Positions 35,930-43,729 of a DNA stretch of 64,000 nucleotides are shown here, piece after piece. Made by a program: the position numbers and the translations under genes. Each line of letters begins with the position of its first letter. Positions within the stretch are counted from its first letter, which is position 1. Origin of the DNA: Prostheceraeus crozeri (Eukaryota; Platyhelminthes; Polycladida; Euryleptidae); NCBI GenBank assembly GCA_907163375.1, contig CAJQUW010011065.1:806001-870000 (forward strand). Direction: 5' to 3'. Below the pieces are notes generated by a model. The model was not told the origin of the DNA. It saw nothing but the letters and a program-made list of their open reading frames with translations, and ran no database searches.

Positions 35930-36287
35930 ACCTGTCTTTACCGCATTTGCATAGGTGCTAACTATTGCGGCATAAGTGACACTCGAAATGAGCAATGTCA
36001 CAGTGGTTACATTTGCAAAGTTGAATGCAATTACGTATGAAACAGCGTTGACAAAAAGCATGCTTATATCTCTTGAAGATGCGCTTTTAATTTCCATCCT
36101 TTCGCTTACATACATCGCAACACATAGTTTCAACGTTACTGATGTCTATAGCAAGTCTTTTTGAAGATATGAATTTGCTAGCCTTTTCTAAATAATAGAC
36201 GCATGTACAGAAGGAATATACTTCGAGAGTGAGCAGGCATAGCTCGAAAACCAGTTGTGCTACAATCAAGTACCACTGCATTTTCAA
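35930..36287 (-). pseudogene. Cys-rich protein with hydrophobic N-terminus
   Basis: Leftward region whose start (MKMQWYLIVAQLVFELCLLT) is a hydrophobic, signal- or anchor-like segment, followed by many Cys pairs (CCDVCKRKDG; further CxxC and CKCxxC pairs downstream), suggesting a zinc-binding RING-like or LIM-like module. It overlaps the next leftward frame by four bases. No family is assigned. It looks broken. Confidence 0.3.
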
Positions 36288-36622
36288 TTTTTCTTTATAG
36301 AAAGTTGAATGTGAATATCTGTAATCGCTTCAATCACTAGACTGCTGCCATGATGGTTAAATGCTTTAAGACGTTCAGCAATTTTTATCATATGTCTTTT
36401 AAAAAATTCTTCGGGGTGATCTAAAACTTCCATTGAATAAGAAGCAAAATGGAAAGAGCGACTTTCCACCTCTTCCTTTCCAAAATGACTAAACTTAATT
36501 TTCGCAACTAATCGCGCCATGACAATGCTATCAGAGAATGTATTCATTAACTCTAGAAATAGAGTGCTAGCATCATCGACCACTGCTTCGATGTCGGTCT
36601 CATCTTTATGAAAATTTATCAC
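36284..36622 (-). CDS. Stand-alone relative of the PolB N-terminal domain
   Basis: Open frame of ~112 residues. The sequence FHFASYSMEVLDHPEEFFKRHM..RLKAFNHHGSSLVIEAITDIHI has the layout of a domain that precedes the exonuclease in Polinton polymerases; in this element's own PolB the corresponding part reads IQFHVPSSSATEV..WLNFHIQCLKSNVDKFNQRDSALIFDG. Function is unknown even in PolB; binding of the terminal protein or DNA is possible. Located among the leftward accessory genes. Confidence 0.4.
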   Translation of the reverse strand: MINFHKDETDIEAVVDDASTLFLELMNTFSDSIVMARLVAKIKFSHFGKEEVESRSFHFASYSMEVLDHPEEFFKRHMIKIAERLKAFNHHGSSLVIEAITDIHIQLSIKKN

Positions 36623-36639
36623 ATAATCTTGAACAGCTC

Positions 36640-37312
36640 CTTTTAAACTTTGCCTATGAAAATGTTATGTTCCGCAGTCGTTTGAGAAAGACATGATCGC
36701 CCTTTATCTAACCCATCCATTGCATGAAAACAACAACACCTCTCATAGTAACATTTATTGAATAACGGTAACAAGCATGCATTATAAATCAATGGTTTGA
36801 AACAGGTAAAATAGATACAGCTGGTAACTATCATACAGCGAGCAATGATAACCATACAGGACTTTGGCAGTGTTGAGGTAAGGAGGAAAGAAGCATTGGT
36901 TATGAACGTAGCTACTACAACGAACAGACAAAATAGGAACAGACAAATCCTTAAAACGTTTCGTGACTTCATGGTAGTGTTGATTCCCTATACTATCCCA
37001 AGGCAGGAGCAAAATATCATCAATGATTAGATTGGGAAATACTTTCCTCTCCTTACCAGGATTATTACAAAAGATGCGTATAACATTGAAAGCAGCTAAC
37101 CATCGTTTAAAGTCAATAAGAAGAGCACTCTCACAAGAAAAGCCATAGTCTTGCAAATATTTCAGATTAAGTCCATGAATGTGTTTTCTCGACCATTGAT
37201 CAACTTTGGGATCGCAGTTGGCATGTTGATGATAGACACTAACAATCTTATATGTCCAATTGTTCATAGCAATAGCACTGAGCTCCTGTACAGGTTCACC
37301 CTCACAATCCAT
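36640..37312 (-). pseudogene. DEDD exonuclease-like protein, Polinton A
   Basis: Leftward region with MDCEGEPVQELSAIAM (Asp-x-Glu at the end of a first strand), HIHGLNLKYLQDYGF, LLIDFKRWLAAFNVIRIFCN and AKVLYGYHCSLYDSYQL. These correspond in order to FDTEGDPMQEVAAIW, FIHGLNPRVIGKCG, RFNFWVHEM and AKVQYGYYCALSDVVEI of the 333-residue protein in C (40648-41649). The DxEG..E strand and spacing suggest an RNase H-fold DEDD nuclease. It may process element DNA or host transcripts. It looks broken. Confidence 0.5.
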
Positions 37313-37364
37313 AAAAATGATGATAGAAGCCTAAAACGGAAATTTACACATCTAAGGAAACGTT

Positions 37365-37490
37365 CTATAACATATTACAAAATGAAGAATTACATCGATG
37401 CTTTTCACGACAAAATACACAAATGATATGATGGCAACGAAGAAGTAAAATGTATCTAATAAGACCACGTCCACGACACTCAAAGCACAT
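37365..37490 (-). CDS. Small RING-like zinc protein
   Basis: About 41 residues from an internal Met: MCFECRGRG, then LLLRCHHIICVFCREKHRC and a final Cys pair. The Cys/His spacing (C-x2-C ... C-H-H-x2-C-x2-C ... C-x4-C) resembles a compact RING finger, the fold of many ubiquitin ligases. It lies directly downstream of the SSB-like gene. At this length the call is tentative. Confidence 0.35.
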   Translation of the reverse strand: MCFECRGRGLIRYILLLRCHHIICVFCREKHRCNSSFCNML

Positions 37491-37524
37491 AAGCGAATTG
37501 TCATAGGGTAGAGTTAGGAAAGGA

Positions 37525-38229
37525 CTAGTAATTCTCCTTCTTTGATTTGCGTTTTGATGCAGCATTCTTCTCCGACTTGCGCTTCGTACCACTGCTGTTA
37601 AGGATGTGATCAATTATGTCATCCACGTTGGGTGGTTTTGGAATATATAGGATGGATTCCATATGCATGGAGAGCGAGGCTATTTTATTATCCTTGTGCC
37701 GACCATAATATAGCCCATTCACTTTGAAAAGGATATCCCAAGTACCTTCTCCGAGCTCGTCGAATGTGATGGGTGTTGAATGATCTCCCTCCTTCTTATA
37801 GTAAGTGCACCAATGCGATACCGGTAGGCAAACTTGATTACCATCCCAAATCTTTCTATAGGGAGTATCCTTGTCATCTCTCGCCTTCCACTCTTGAGCA
37901 AGAGGAGTAGGAATGTCCATATTTAGTGTCACGTACTCCTCAATAATATCAAGTTGGTGGCGAATGTACGGACTCACGGGGATCAGTATGTAGTCCCCAT
38001 ACTGATTGTGCATTATCTTGACATCCGTGGAAGGGAGCATTCCCGTTTGGAGTACTACGCTATGATCGTCATAACGCAAGACTTGTTTAAATTTACGCTG
38101 TAGCGGTGTAGGATTATGTACCTTGGTTGTTTCTTCCACTGGCCTCAGTTGTAGATGATCTGATCGTAGCGAACCTTGTAACGTTTGACCGCCATTTTGT
38201 CCTACTAGTGCAACAGATGGAGTAGATGC
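37525..38229 (-). CDS. OB-fold single-strand DNA-binding-like protein
   Basis: Leftward frame of ~205 residues or more. A splice-acceptor-like CATTTTCAG at 38230-38238 suggests the coding exon begins at 38229. The blocks YGDYILIPVSPYIRHQLDII and GEGTWDILFKVNGLYYGRHK, then IASLSMHMESILYIP have the alternating strands of an OB fold, and the tail KRKSEKNAASKRKSKK is a nuclear signal. Protein-primed replication needs an SSB, so the role fits the element. A TATATAAA lies upstream at 38398-38405 on the minus strand. The fold is inferred from pattern only. Confidence 0.45.
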   Translation of the reverse strand, partial: ASTPSVALVGQNGGQTLQGSLRSDHLQLRPVEETTKVHNPTPLQRKFKQVLRYDDHSVVLQTGMLPSTDVKIMHNQYGDYILIPVSPYIRHQLDIIEEYVTLNMDIPTPLAQEWKARDDKDTPYRKIWDGNQVCLPVSHWCTYYKKEGDHSTPITFDELGEGTWDILFKVNGLYYGRHKDNKIASLSMHMESILYIPKPPNVDDIIDHILNSSGTKRKSEKNAASKRKSKKENY

Positions 38230-38397
38230 CTGAAAATGAAAAAGATTGTATTAAGTTTACGTTCAAGGGAGGAGAGGGAGGAAATTAGCGACTTATTATT
38301 TTAGTTGGATAATAGAATAGAGAGAGAGAGAGAAAATGTGCGTCCGTCACTCGTGCGATTCAACGATGGAATGATTCTCACTGTGGAAGGCTCGCTA

Positions 38398-38405
38398 TTT
38401 ATATA
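38398..38405 (-). promoter_or_regulatory. TATATAAA promoter of the SSB-like gene
   Basis: TATATAAA on the minus strand, upstream of the candidate leader and acceptor of the SSB-like gene. A (TC)n-rich stretch lies between the two. Confidence 0.6.
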
Positions 38406-38539
38406 GAAATTCTTGATTCTCATTGGATGATGATCCTCATTGGACAATAACATCAAGCTGATTCCAAATCTGGCCTCCGTTTACCAATCCGAGCCTTCGT
38501 TCGCCTGCTGGAGCTGTTTCTTGGGAAATTCTAACTCTG

Positions 38540-39135
38540 TCGTTTTTTCACCAATCTCCCAAATCTTGAATGGTGTCTCACATTTAAACGAAGACAGATA
38601 TGAACAAGCCGTTTCTTTCAGTGAATTTGTCTCACTCTGAGCTTTCAAACGAGGTATTGCACGACAAAATCCATCCACTGGAAGCAAAATTGGAAGTTTG
38701 GTGCCGGGGGGGGGGAGGTCAGTGAAATTTGATGAAAAATGTTTTGGTGAGGGTCCCAGGTCGAAATGCCACACTTTGGAAAATTTTCAAAATTTTGTCC
38801 ATACAAAGTCACTCTGACACTTAGGATTTTTTCAGGTGAGCTCCGACCTAAAATCTTGTAACAGCTCTAACTTTTGAACGGCTGGTCCGATTGACTCGCA
38901 ACAAGAAATGGCGTCGAGCAGTTTTTTCTCCTCTTTCAAACGAGTAGCTGTAAGACAAAATCCGTCCACTAGAACCAAAGTTAGAAGATCGCTGTCGGGG
39001 GTGGGGTCAGTGAAATTTGATGAAAAATGTTTTGGTGAAGGTCCTAGGTCGAAATGACACACTTTGGAAAATTTTCAAAATTTTACCCATACAAAGCCAC
39101 TCTGACACTTAGGATTTTTTCAGGTGAGCTACGAC
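38540..39135. repeat. Subterminal ~288 bp repeats of Polinton A, right end
   Basis: Two-and-a-part copies of a ~288 bp unit ending in CTTAGGATTTTTTCAGGTGAGCT. Each holds GTCAGTGAAATTTGATGAAA, then GGTC(C/T)(C/T)AGGTCGAAATG and GGAAAATTTTCAAAATTTT. Clear units end near 38833 and 39121; the outermost is less alike. Inverse copies lie in B at 50470-51030 and a part copy in A's left end. Likely terminal replication or packaging sequence. Confidence 0.75.
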
Positions 39136-39213
39136 CTTCCATCCTCCCAACCTGACCGGCACACCACGCCAACCTGGAGAGCGCAGCACACACCACCTCG
39201 TGCTACGTCGGCC

Positions 39214-39403
39214 GGCCAGAGGGGGGACGTCAGACACGAAGCAACACGACGGCACACCACGACCGACTCGACTGACAGGAGTGGGGGACGTCAGACTCGA
39301 AGGAACACGGCGGCTCACCACGACCGACTCGACTGACAGGAGGGGGGACGTCAGCGACGGCGGCCATCTTGCGCGGTCCAGTGGTGGAGTTTTACTTACT
39401 ACT
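39214..39403 (-). repeat. Polinton A right terminal inverted repeat
   Basis: Inverse of 13410-13600, including the tandem ~62-bp units with GGGGGGACGTCAG and the outer TGGAGTTTTACTTACTACT. It is followed by the target duplication GGTGGA at 39404-39409. Confidence 0.9.
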
Positions 39404-39612
39404 GGTGGAGAACCATTTCTTTTGTATTCAAAAATCGTGAATGTATCCATGGAGAGTTCACATTCAGGCTTCACTTTGATCTTCTCCTTCACATATGGAA
39501 TCACTTTCTCTAACATCGCGTGCGGTTGACATGTCGATTTCGGGTAAATAATGAGCTGATTTTGGTAGGTGTACACGTGGAAGTCTTCCATCACCCATGT
39601 TTCTTCCATCAT
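39404..39612 (-). pseudogene. Polinton C frame interrupted by Polinton A, right flank
   Basis: Leftward open sequence from ATG 39610-39612 (METWVMED-like start, then YTYQNQLIIYPKSTCQPHAM and a Lys-rich IPYVKEKIKVKPE) that ends at the right boundary of A. The left flank is at 13199-13409. No family is recognised. It shows that A landed inside a C gene. Confidence 0.6.
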
Positions 39613-39668
39613 GTATGTGTCTTGATCGTTTCTCCATTTTTACCTAGTTCTCCAATCGATGTGTGCTC

Positions 39669-39773
39669 CAACATGGAATGGGACACACCCAATGCTCCGT
39701 TCTGTGCTGCGAACATGAAATGGGGCACACCCAATGCTCGGAGCAGGGGATGGGGTATTTGCAAAACTATAAA
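39669..39773 (+). promoter_or_regulatory. Promoter with twofold upstream repeat and TATA box
   Basis: Two copies of ACATGgAATGGGaCACACCCAATGCTC-like sequence (starting near 39670 and 39712, lower case marking the differing bases) precede CTATAAAG at 39767-39774. The ATG of the disordered protein is 50 bases further on. The CCAAT inside each repeat is noteworthy. Confidence 0.55.
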
Positions 39774-39823
39774 GCCAAGTCGAAAATGTTCCACCTTCAT
39801 AACACTCGTGAACATACAAGAAG

Positions 39824-40366
39824 ATGGTCGATCTCAGCGGATTAAGGGTTCGGAACGCGTTGGAAGAAGAGGTGATTGTGATCCCAGACACTCCACCACC
39901 GACCCAAGGAAGCCCAAGTCCATTACCTTCCTCACCGGACAGTCCTAGCCCTTCGACCAGTGATGAAGATGATGACTGTCCAACGGATCTCCCCTCGAAC
40001 TGGGACTCCATTTCCGATCCGGACGGACCGTATTCCCTACCTCCGACGCCACCCACCTTCGATGGATCTTATTACATCCCACCGTCACCTACATTGTCAA
40101 CCTCCGTCACCGATCCTGGATCACCAAGTCTGATCGACATATATCGGGAACTTGACTTTCTAGACGACGAGAAGGAGAATACTCCCCCTAGCTCCGATGA
40201 ATATCCTGAACTCGTCCTTCGACCCACTCGCCGTCCCTTTCGCGAACCTCTTACTGATATGAGCAGTCGATTTAATTGTAGAAGTGAATTGGAGAACATC
40301 GACAAAGCTATCGCTAACTTGAATACAGTGGACTTTGTAATTGAAGTCAGTGACTGGGATTTTTAA
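39824..40366 (+). CDS. Disordered acidic protein with SIM-like and KEN-box motifs
   Basis: 180 residues from ATG 39824, the only rightward gene seen in C. It is rich in Pro, Ser, Asp and Glu (TQGSPSPLPSSPDSPSPSTS, DEDDDCPTDLPS). Near the N-terminus EEEVIVIPDTPPP is a textbook SUMO-interacting motif pattern. Around residue 115, DDEKENTPPS contains KEN, the APC/C degron motif, with a nearby TPP that could be phosphorylated. The C-terminus (LENIDKAIANLNTVDFVIEV) is helical. The profile is that of an early regulatory protein that rewires host SUMO or cell-cycle pathways, by analogy only. AATAAA follows at ~40407. Confidence 0.6.
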   Translation: MVDLSGLRVRNALEEEVIVIPDTPPPTQGSPSPLPSSPDSPSPSTSDEDDDCPTDLPSNWDSISDPDGPYSLPPTPPTFDGSYYIPPSPTLSTSVTDPGSPSLIDIYRELDFLDDEKENTPPSSDEYPELVLRPTRRPFREPLTDMSSRFNCRSELENIDKAIANLNTVDFVIEVSDWDF

Positions 40367-40647
40367 ATGTATGTGTAATCATTCTTTCTATTTTGATTTC
40401 TTCTCAATAAACATACATGGTAAGCTGTGACTATTTTATTCAAGGGTGAAATGGGCCAATAAGATGATCATGTAAAATGTACACGTTAGAATTATTTTTA
40501 ATGTTAAGAGATAGGATTCATAAAATGTACAAGCTAGAATTATTTTTAATGTTGAAAATGGTTCATAAAATTGACAAGTGCTAGTGAGTATGTAGACTTC
40601 CCAAGTAAATGATCATCAAAAATAACATGTGATTGGAATAACATTTA
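40367..40647. other. Intergenic, short direct repeat and poly(A) signal
   Basis: Contains AATAAA for the upstream gene and two ~35-bp copies of a TAAAATGTACA..TAGAATTATTTTTAATGTT sequence near 40471 and 40519. No frame of interest. Confidence 0.45.
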
Positions 40648-41649
40648 TTATAGAGATGCACTTTCTTGAGTCATTTCACAACATGCATTATTCTTGCACA
40701 AGGTACGATGTTCGGCATAGTCACTGAAGTTACAATAATGAACAATGTAAGACTTGTGGAGTTGTCCATTGTCCACAGTGGTTGATTCATGCATCACAGT
40801 GATGTGGTCAATCTTGGTCCAGGCCCAGGCAGCTTCACAGGAATCATAATTTAAATACAGCGTATGCACATAAAGTCGATAGCGTAGTTCAAAGCAATAA
40901 TGAAGGAGAATCTCGACCACATCTGACAGCGCACAGTAGTACCCATACTGTACTTTGGCAGCTTGAGTTTCTGTGAATGCTTTCCCTCGGCGTAAATGTA
41001 ACAGGGCTCGACGGTAAGCTTCTTTCCCTTCATACTGGGAATGATTCTTCCAGTTACATCCGCGACGCACATCTTCCTTGTAGCCAATCATATACAGTTC
41101 ACTATCCCGCATACATGAGGTGAATATATTCCAATGAGAGTCAATGCGTTGAGACCATTCGGGGAGAGAAATACTATTCATTGTCACTTTTTCCAAGAGT
41201 TTTATGCTTTTCAACCAAGCTCTTTCCATCTCTGATAATCCATTCCCTACAATCAGTTCCGCGTCTCCATACTCGCGTGTCATTTCATGGACCCAGAAAT
41301 TAAAACGGTGAATAATCACACTCTCTTCTGCACCACATTTCCCAATCACACGTGGGTTGAGACCATGAATAAATTTAGTCGCAAAAACATCACACACCGA
41401 TGTCTCATGTTTGATAAAGTCATGGAAGCGCGATGTAATGGTCACATATCCAGTCGGTTTATCGTCTCTGGACGTATAATGACACCAAATGGCAGCGACT
41501 TCCTGCATGGGATCTCCTTCCGTATCAAATACGATGAAATTGTGCACCGGCTTCTTCTGCTCCGCCCACCATTGTTGCACTTTAGGATGATCAAATGTAA
41601 TGGTATAAGAACCTTGCATGAGCTCGCCCAAATTCTGAATCCGACGCAT
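40648..41649 (-). CDS. DEDD exonuclease-like protein, Polinton C
   Basis: 333 residues from ATG 41647-41649, with TATATAAG 32 bases upstream (41681-41688). Residues ~38-52 read FIVFDTEGDPMQEVAAIW, a first-strand Asp-x-Glu of the DEDD/RNase H fold. Later blocks FIHGLNPRVIGKCG, RFNFWVHEMTREYGDAELIVGNG (possible second acidic site) and AKVQYGYYCALSDVVEI (candidate Tyr/Asp-containing last motif) are shared with the A protein at 36640-37312. The Cys-rich tail (LCKNNACCEMTQ) is separate. Probably a nuclease; DNA or RNA substrate unknown. The frame looks whole. Confidence 0.55.
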   Translation of the reverse strand: MRRIQNLGELMQGSYTITFDHPKVQQWWAEQKKPVHNFIVFDTEGDPMQEVAAIWCHYTSRDDKPTGYVTITSRFHDFIKHETSVCDVFATKFIHGLNPRVIGKCGAEESVIIHRFNFWVHEMTREYGDAELIVGNGLSEMERAWLKSIKLLEKVTMNSISLPEWSQRIDSHWNIFTSCMRDSELYMIGYKEDVRRGCNWKNHSQYEGKEAYRRALLHLRRGKAFTETQAAKVQYGYYCALSDVVEILLHYCFELRYRLYVHTLYLNYDSCEAAWAWTKIDHITVMHESTTVDNGQLHKSYIVHYCNFSDYAEHRTLCKNNACCEMTQESASL

Positions 41650-41680
41650 CGTGAAATGAATCTCACCTTGTGTGTCTCGA

Positions 41681-41688
41681 CTTATATA
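41681..41688 (-). promoter_or_regulatory. TATATAAG promoter
   Basis: TATATAAG on the minus strand, 32 bases before the ATG of the exonuclease-like gene. Confidence 0.55.
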
Positions 41689-41721
41689 CCCGTCCCTAGG
41701 GTGGTGTACAACATGATTGGT

Positions 41722-42005
41722 TTAGCGATGATGATGTCTCCTTCGACGTTTTCCTCCTGACATTTTATTCGCTATAGCACTTACGCCTGCGGCACCGGCT
41801 GCACCCGCTGCTCCCAACGCTGCAGCTTTCTCTGCGGCAATAAGTGCAGGGATGAGGGGTGCTAAAAATGGGAGGATGCCTCCTCTTTGTCTACGGTCCC
41901 GCGGTAGATTCCACCCTTTTGTCTACGACTGCCACGGTAAATACCCCCTTTCTGACCTCCGCCTTTTTGACGACGGCTTCCGCGATAAATACCTCCAAGT
42001 TGCAT
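41722..42005 (-). pseudogene. pX/mu-like repeat protein of Polinton C
   Basis: Leftward region that begins with three tandem copies of a GGIYRGSRRQKGG unit and continues with an amphipathic Ala-rich stretch (GGILPFLAPLIPALIAAEKA) and a basic His-rich end (SGGKRRRRHHHR). RRQKGG/RRQRGG sites followed by a hydrophobic helix are also present in the basic proteins of A and B and recall adenovirus pX/mu precursors cleaved by the viral protease. Likely a DNA-condensing or membrane-active virion peptide. It looks broken. Confidence 0.45.
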
Positions 42006-42154
42006 GATTACCATGATAGGCTAGATGTCCCTACTTAGTTCTTCATTAATAGTTTCCCTAACGTCTATAACTTTCCCAACTTGCTCCTATTTAGATAGCG
42101 TTTCAACCGTTGCCATTCTTCCTTTATCATTTGATTATTGGATTCATAACTTGA

Positions 42155-42316
42155 TCACCACGCTGCTGGCAACAACGTATTGCCCAAATGACGTCGAATC
42201 AATTCGCCTTTATGTCTCTGAAGAGCTTCACGCCCTCTACGATGCATTTGAGATTTTATATACCGTTTCACATGTCTTACAGTTCCCCCTCTCTGGCGTC
42301 GTTTACGGCGTGTCAT
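42155..42316 (-). CDS. Small Arg-rich protein, 53 residues
   Basis: Leftward frame from ATG 42314-42316, starting MTRRKRRQRGGTVRHVKRYI and ending NTLLPAAW. Arg and Lys make up about a third of it, and RRQRGG near the start is again a pX-like processing context. It corresponds in position and composition to the small basic protein at 35560-35905 in A. Probably a core peptide. Confidence 0.4.
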   Translation of the reverse strand: MTRRKRRQRGGTVRHVKRYIKSQMHRRGREALQRHKGELIRRHLGNTLLPAAW

Positions 42317-42378
42317 GATTAATGCTTACGCTTCCCAATCATAACTTAGTCACAAAAATAGTAGATTGATCACTACAT

Positions 42379-42939
42379 TTATTCATCATCATCCAAATCC
42401 ACATTATCCGTGAACCAATTCAATTGGTTCTTAAAAACAATGGGTTTCAGAGGTCTCCCTCGTTTCTTACTAAAGTCAAATGAATATTTGCGTGGGTCCC
42501 GATTTCTATTCTCTGGTCGAAGCGATGCTTGGGGGACACTATTCACTTCCTTGGGCGGATTCGGTTGACTCTCATATATCCGTTTCAACTTCTCGCGCTG
42601 ATTTCTCCATATCTTCTTGCCCATATGCTCCTTATGCAACGAGACAAATTGACGGACCTTCTCTTCCTCCACGTCACGGTGCATCATCTCACCACAGACA
42701 CATATATAGACAAAGTTGTCACGTGCCTCATTCGTCTTGCCCTCGCACCACGTCGGATCGCTTCGACGCACCTCCTTATGCTGTTTGCGAACATGCTCCC
42801 ATAAGAAGAATGCTTGGTGCATGTTATGACACCAGGGACAGCGTGCCAACTTCACTTTTGACAAGTCGTACGGATATGAATTCGCACTCTCCGACTCCAC
42901 TGAGTGATTCGGGTCCAAGGGTTCGGTGGGCATATACAT
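42379..42939 (-). CDS. Zinc-finger protein paralogous to 11240-12496
   Basis: Leftward frame from ATG 42937-42939. The head contains CPWCHNMHQAFFLWEHVRKQHK and then FVYICVCGEMMHRDVEEEKVRQF with SLHKEHM, the same two modules in the same order as the 418-residue protein at 11240-12496 (CPVCKW..HIYNSHH; FIYACLCGE..ARQHTHIL). The tail is basic (SKKRGRPLKPIVFK, containing an AT-hook-like RGRPLK) and ends acidic (DNVDLDDDE). A DNA-binding regulator is likely. A LINE fragment begins just upstream. Confidence 0.55.
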   Translation of the reverse strand: MYMPTEPLDPNHSVESESANSYPYDLSKVKLARCPWCHNMHQAFFLWEHVRKQHKEVRRSDPTWCEGKTNEARDNFVYICVCGEMMHRDVEEEKVRQFVSLHKEHMGKKIWRNQREKLKRIYESQPNPPKEVNSVPQASLRPENRNRDPRKYSFDFSKKRGRPLKPIVFKNQLNWFTDNVDLDDDE

Positions 42940-42945
42940 GCTCAA

Positions 42946-43727
42946 ATAGGGACATAAATGTTCATCCCATTCATTCTCCTCCTACTGAATCTTCTCATCC
43001 AGCAATTGCACGTTCTCCAAGCTTTACTCCTATACGTCTGTCGAACATTCCCCTGGTGGAAGAGCTGAAAATCCTTGGTGTGATTTTTGACCAGCACAAT
43101 AATTGGAATACCCACATCAATGCTACTCTAAGAACCGCAGCTAGAAGATTATTTATCATCCGTGTGCTTAAACAAAATGACGTTTGTGAGGCATCATTAA
43201 TCAACGCTTTCATCGCAATTGTGCGATCGATTTTGGAGTATTGCTCACCATTACTAGCTGGACTGTCGACAGAAAATTCACTTAAGCTGGAAAGAATTCA
43301 AAATCGTTTTCATCGAATCTTGTGCGGCAGGAATTACAAAGAGTGCTCAAGTCATCACTTCGAACCTATCTCTAGTAGAAGAAAGTGCGCTTCTTTGAAA
43401 CTCCTTTCACATGCCAAGTTCCCATCACACATTTTGAACCCTCTGGTGCCTCCTGTCTCTTCTTCCTGAAGGATCATTATGCCTACAGTGAAAACCACAA
43501 GACGCAGCAACACATTCATTATTAAAACCTCAAAATGGGAGAATGAACGCCACATTCGTCGTCTTTGACGTTCTTCCTTAACTTTCCATATACTGTGATT
43601 GCCTATGAACGATCTTTATGTCTTCCATACGATGTTAATTTCATTACCTTAATTACCTTGTATTGCTTGTACACAACGATTTTTAATTACTGGAAATAAA
43701 AACGCATATTATTATTATTATTATTAC
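42946..43727 (+). mobile_element. 5'-truncated LINE fragment
   Basis: Rightward fragment of a non-LTR element holding only the end of the reverse transcriptase: VEELKILGVIFDQHNNWNTH, RLFIIRVLKQNDVCEASLIN, ILEYCSPLLAGLSTENSLKL and FHRILCGRNYKECSSHHFEP. It parallels the LINE at 20362-24291 (VTELKILGMFLTSDLKWDRH; IMEYCSPVMVGMLTK) but is clearly a different family. It ends in an (ATT)n tail near 43700-43727. The exact 5' junction is uncertain by ~15 bases and no clear target duplication was found. It sits within accessory genes of Polinton C. Confidence 0.75.
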
Positions 43728-43729
43728 AG

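Larger units (their letters stand above)
13410..39403. mobile_element. Polinton A, terminal-repeat-bounded element with nested LINE
   Basis: Element of 25,994 bp, about 22.1 kb without the LINE at 20362-24291. It starts AGTAGTAAGTAAAACTCC and ends with the exact inverse, inside a perfect 6-bp target duplication. Parts: small rightward genes and PolB on the left; leftward structural proteins, protease, capsid protein, basic core protein, integrase, ATPase and accessory genes on the right; a rightward PC4-like and TBP-like pair in between. It is very close in sequence to Polinton B, and the target duplication is intact, so the insertion is fairly recent. It looks broken in several genes. Confidence 0.95.
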
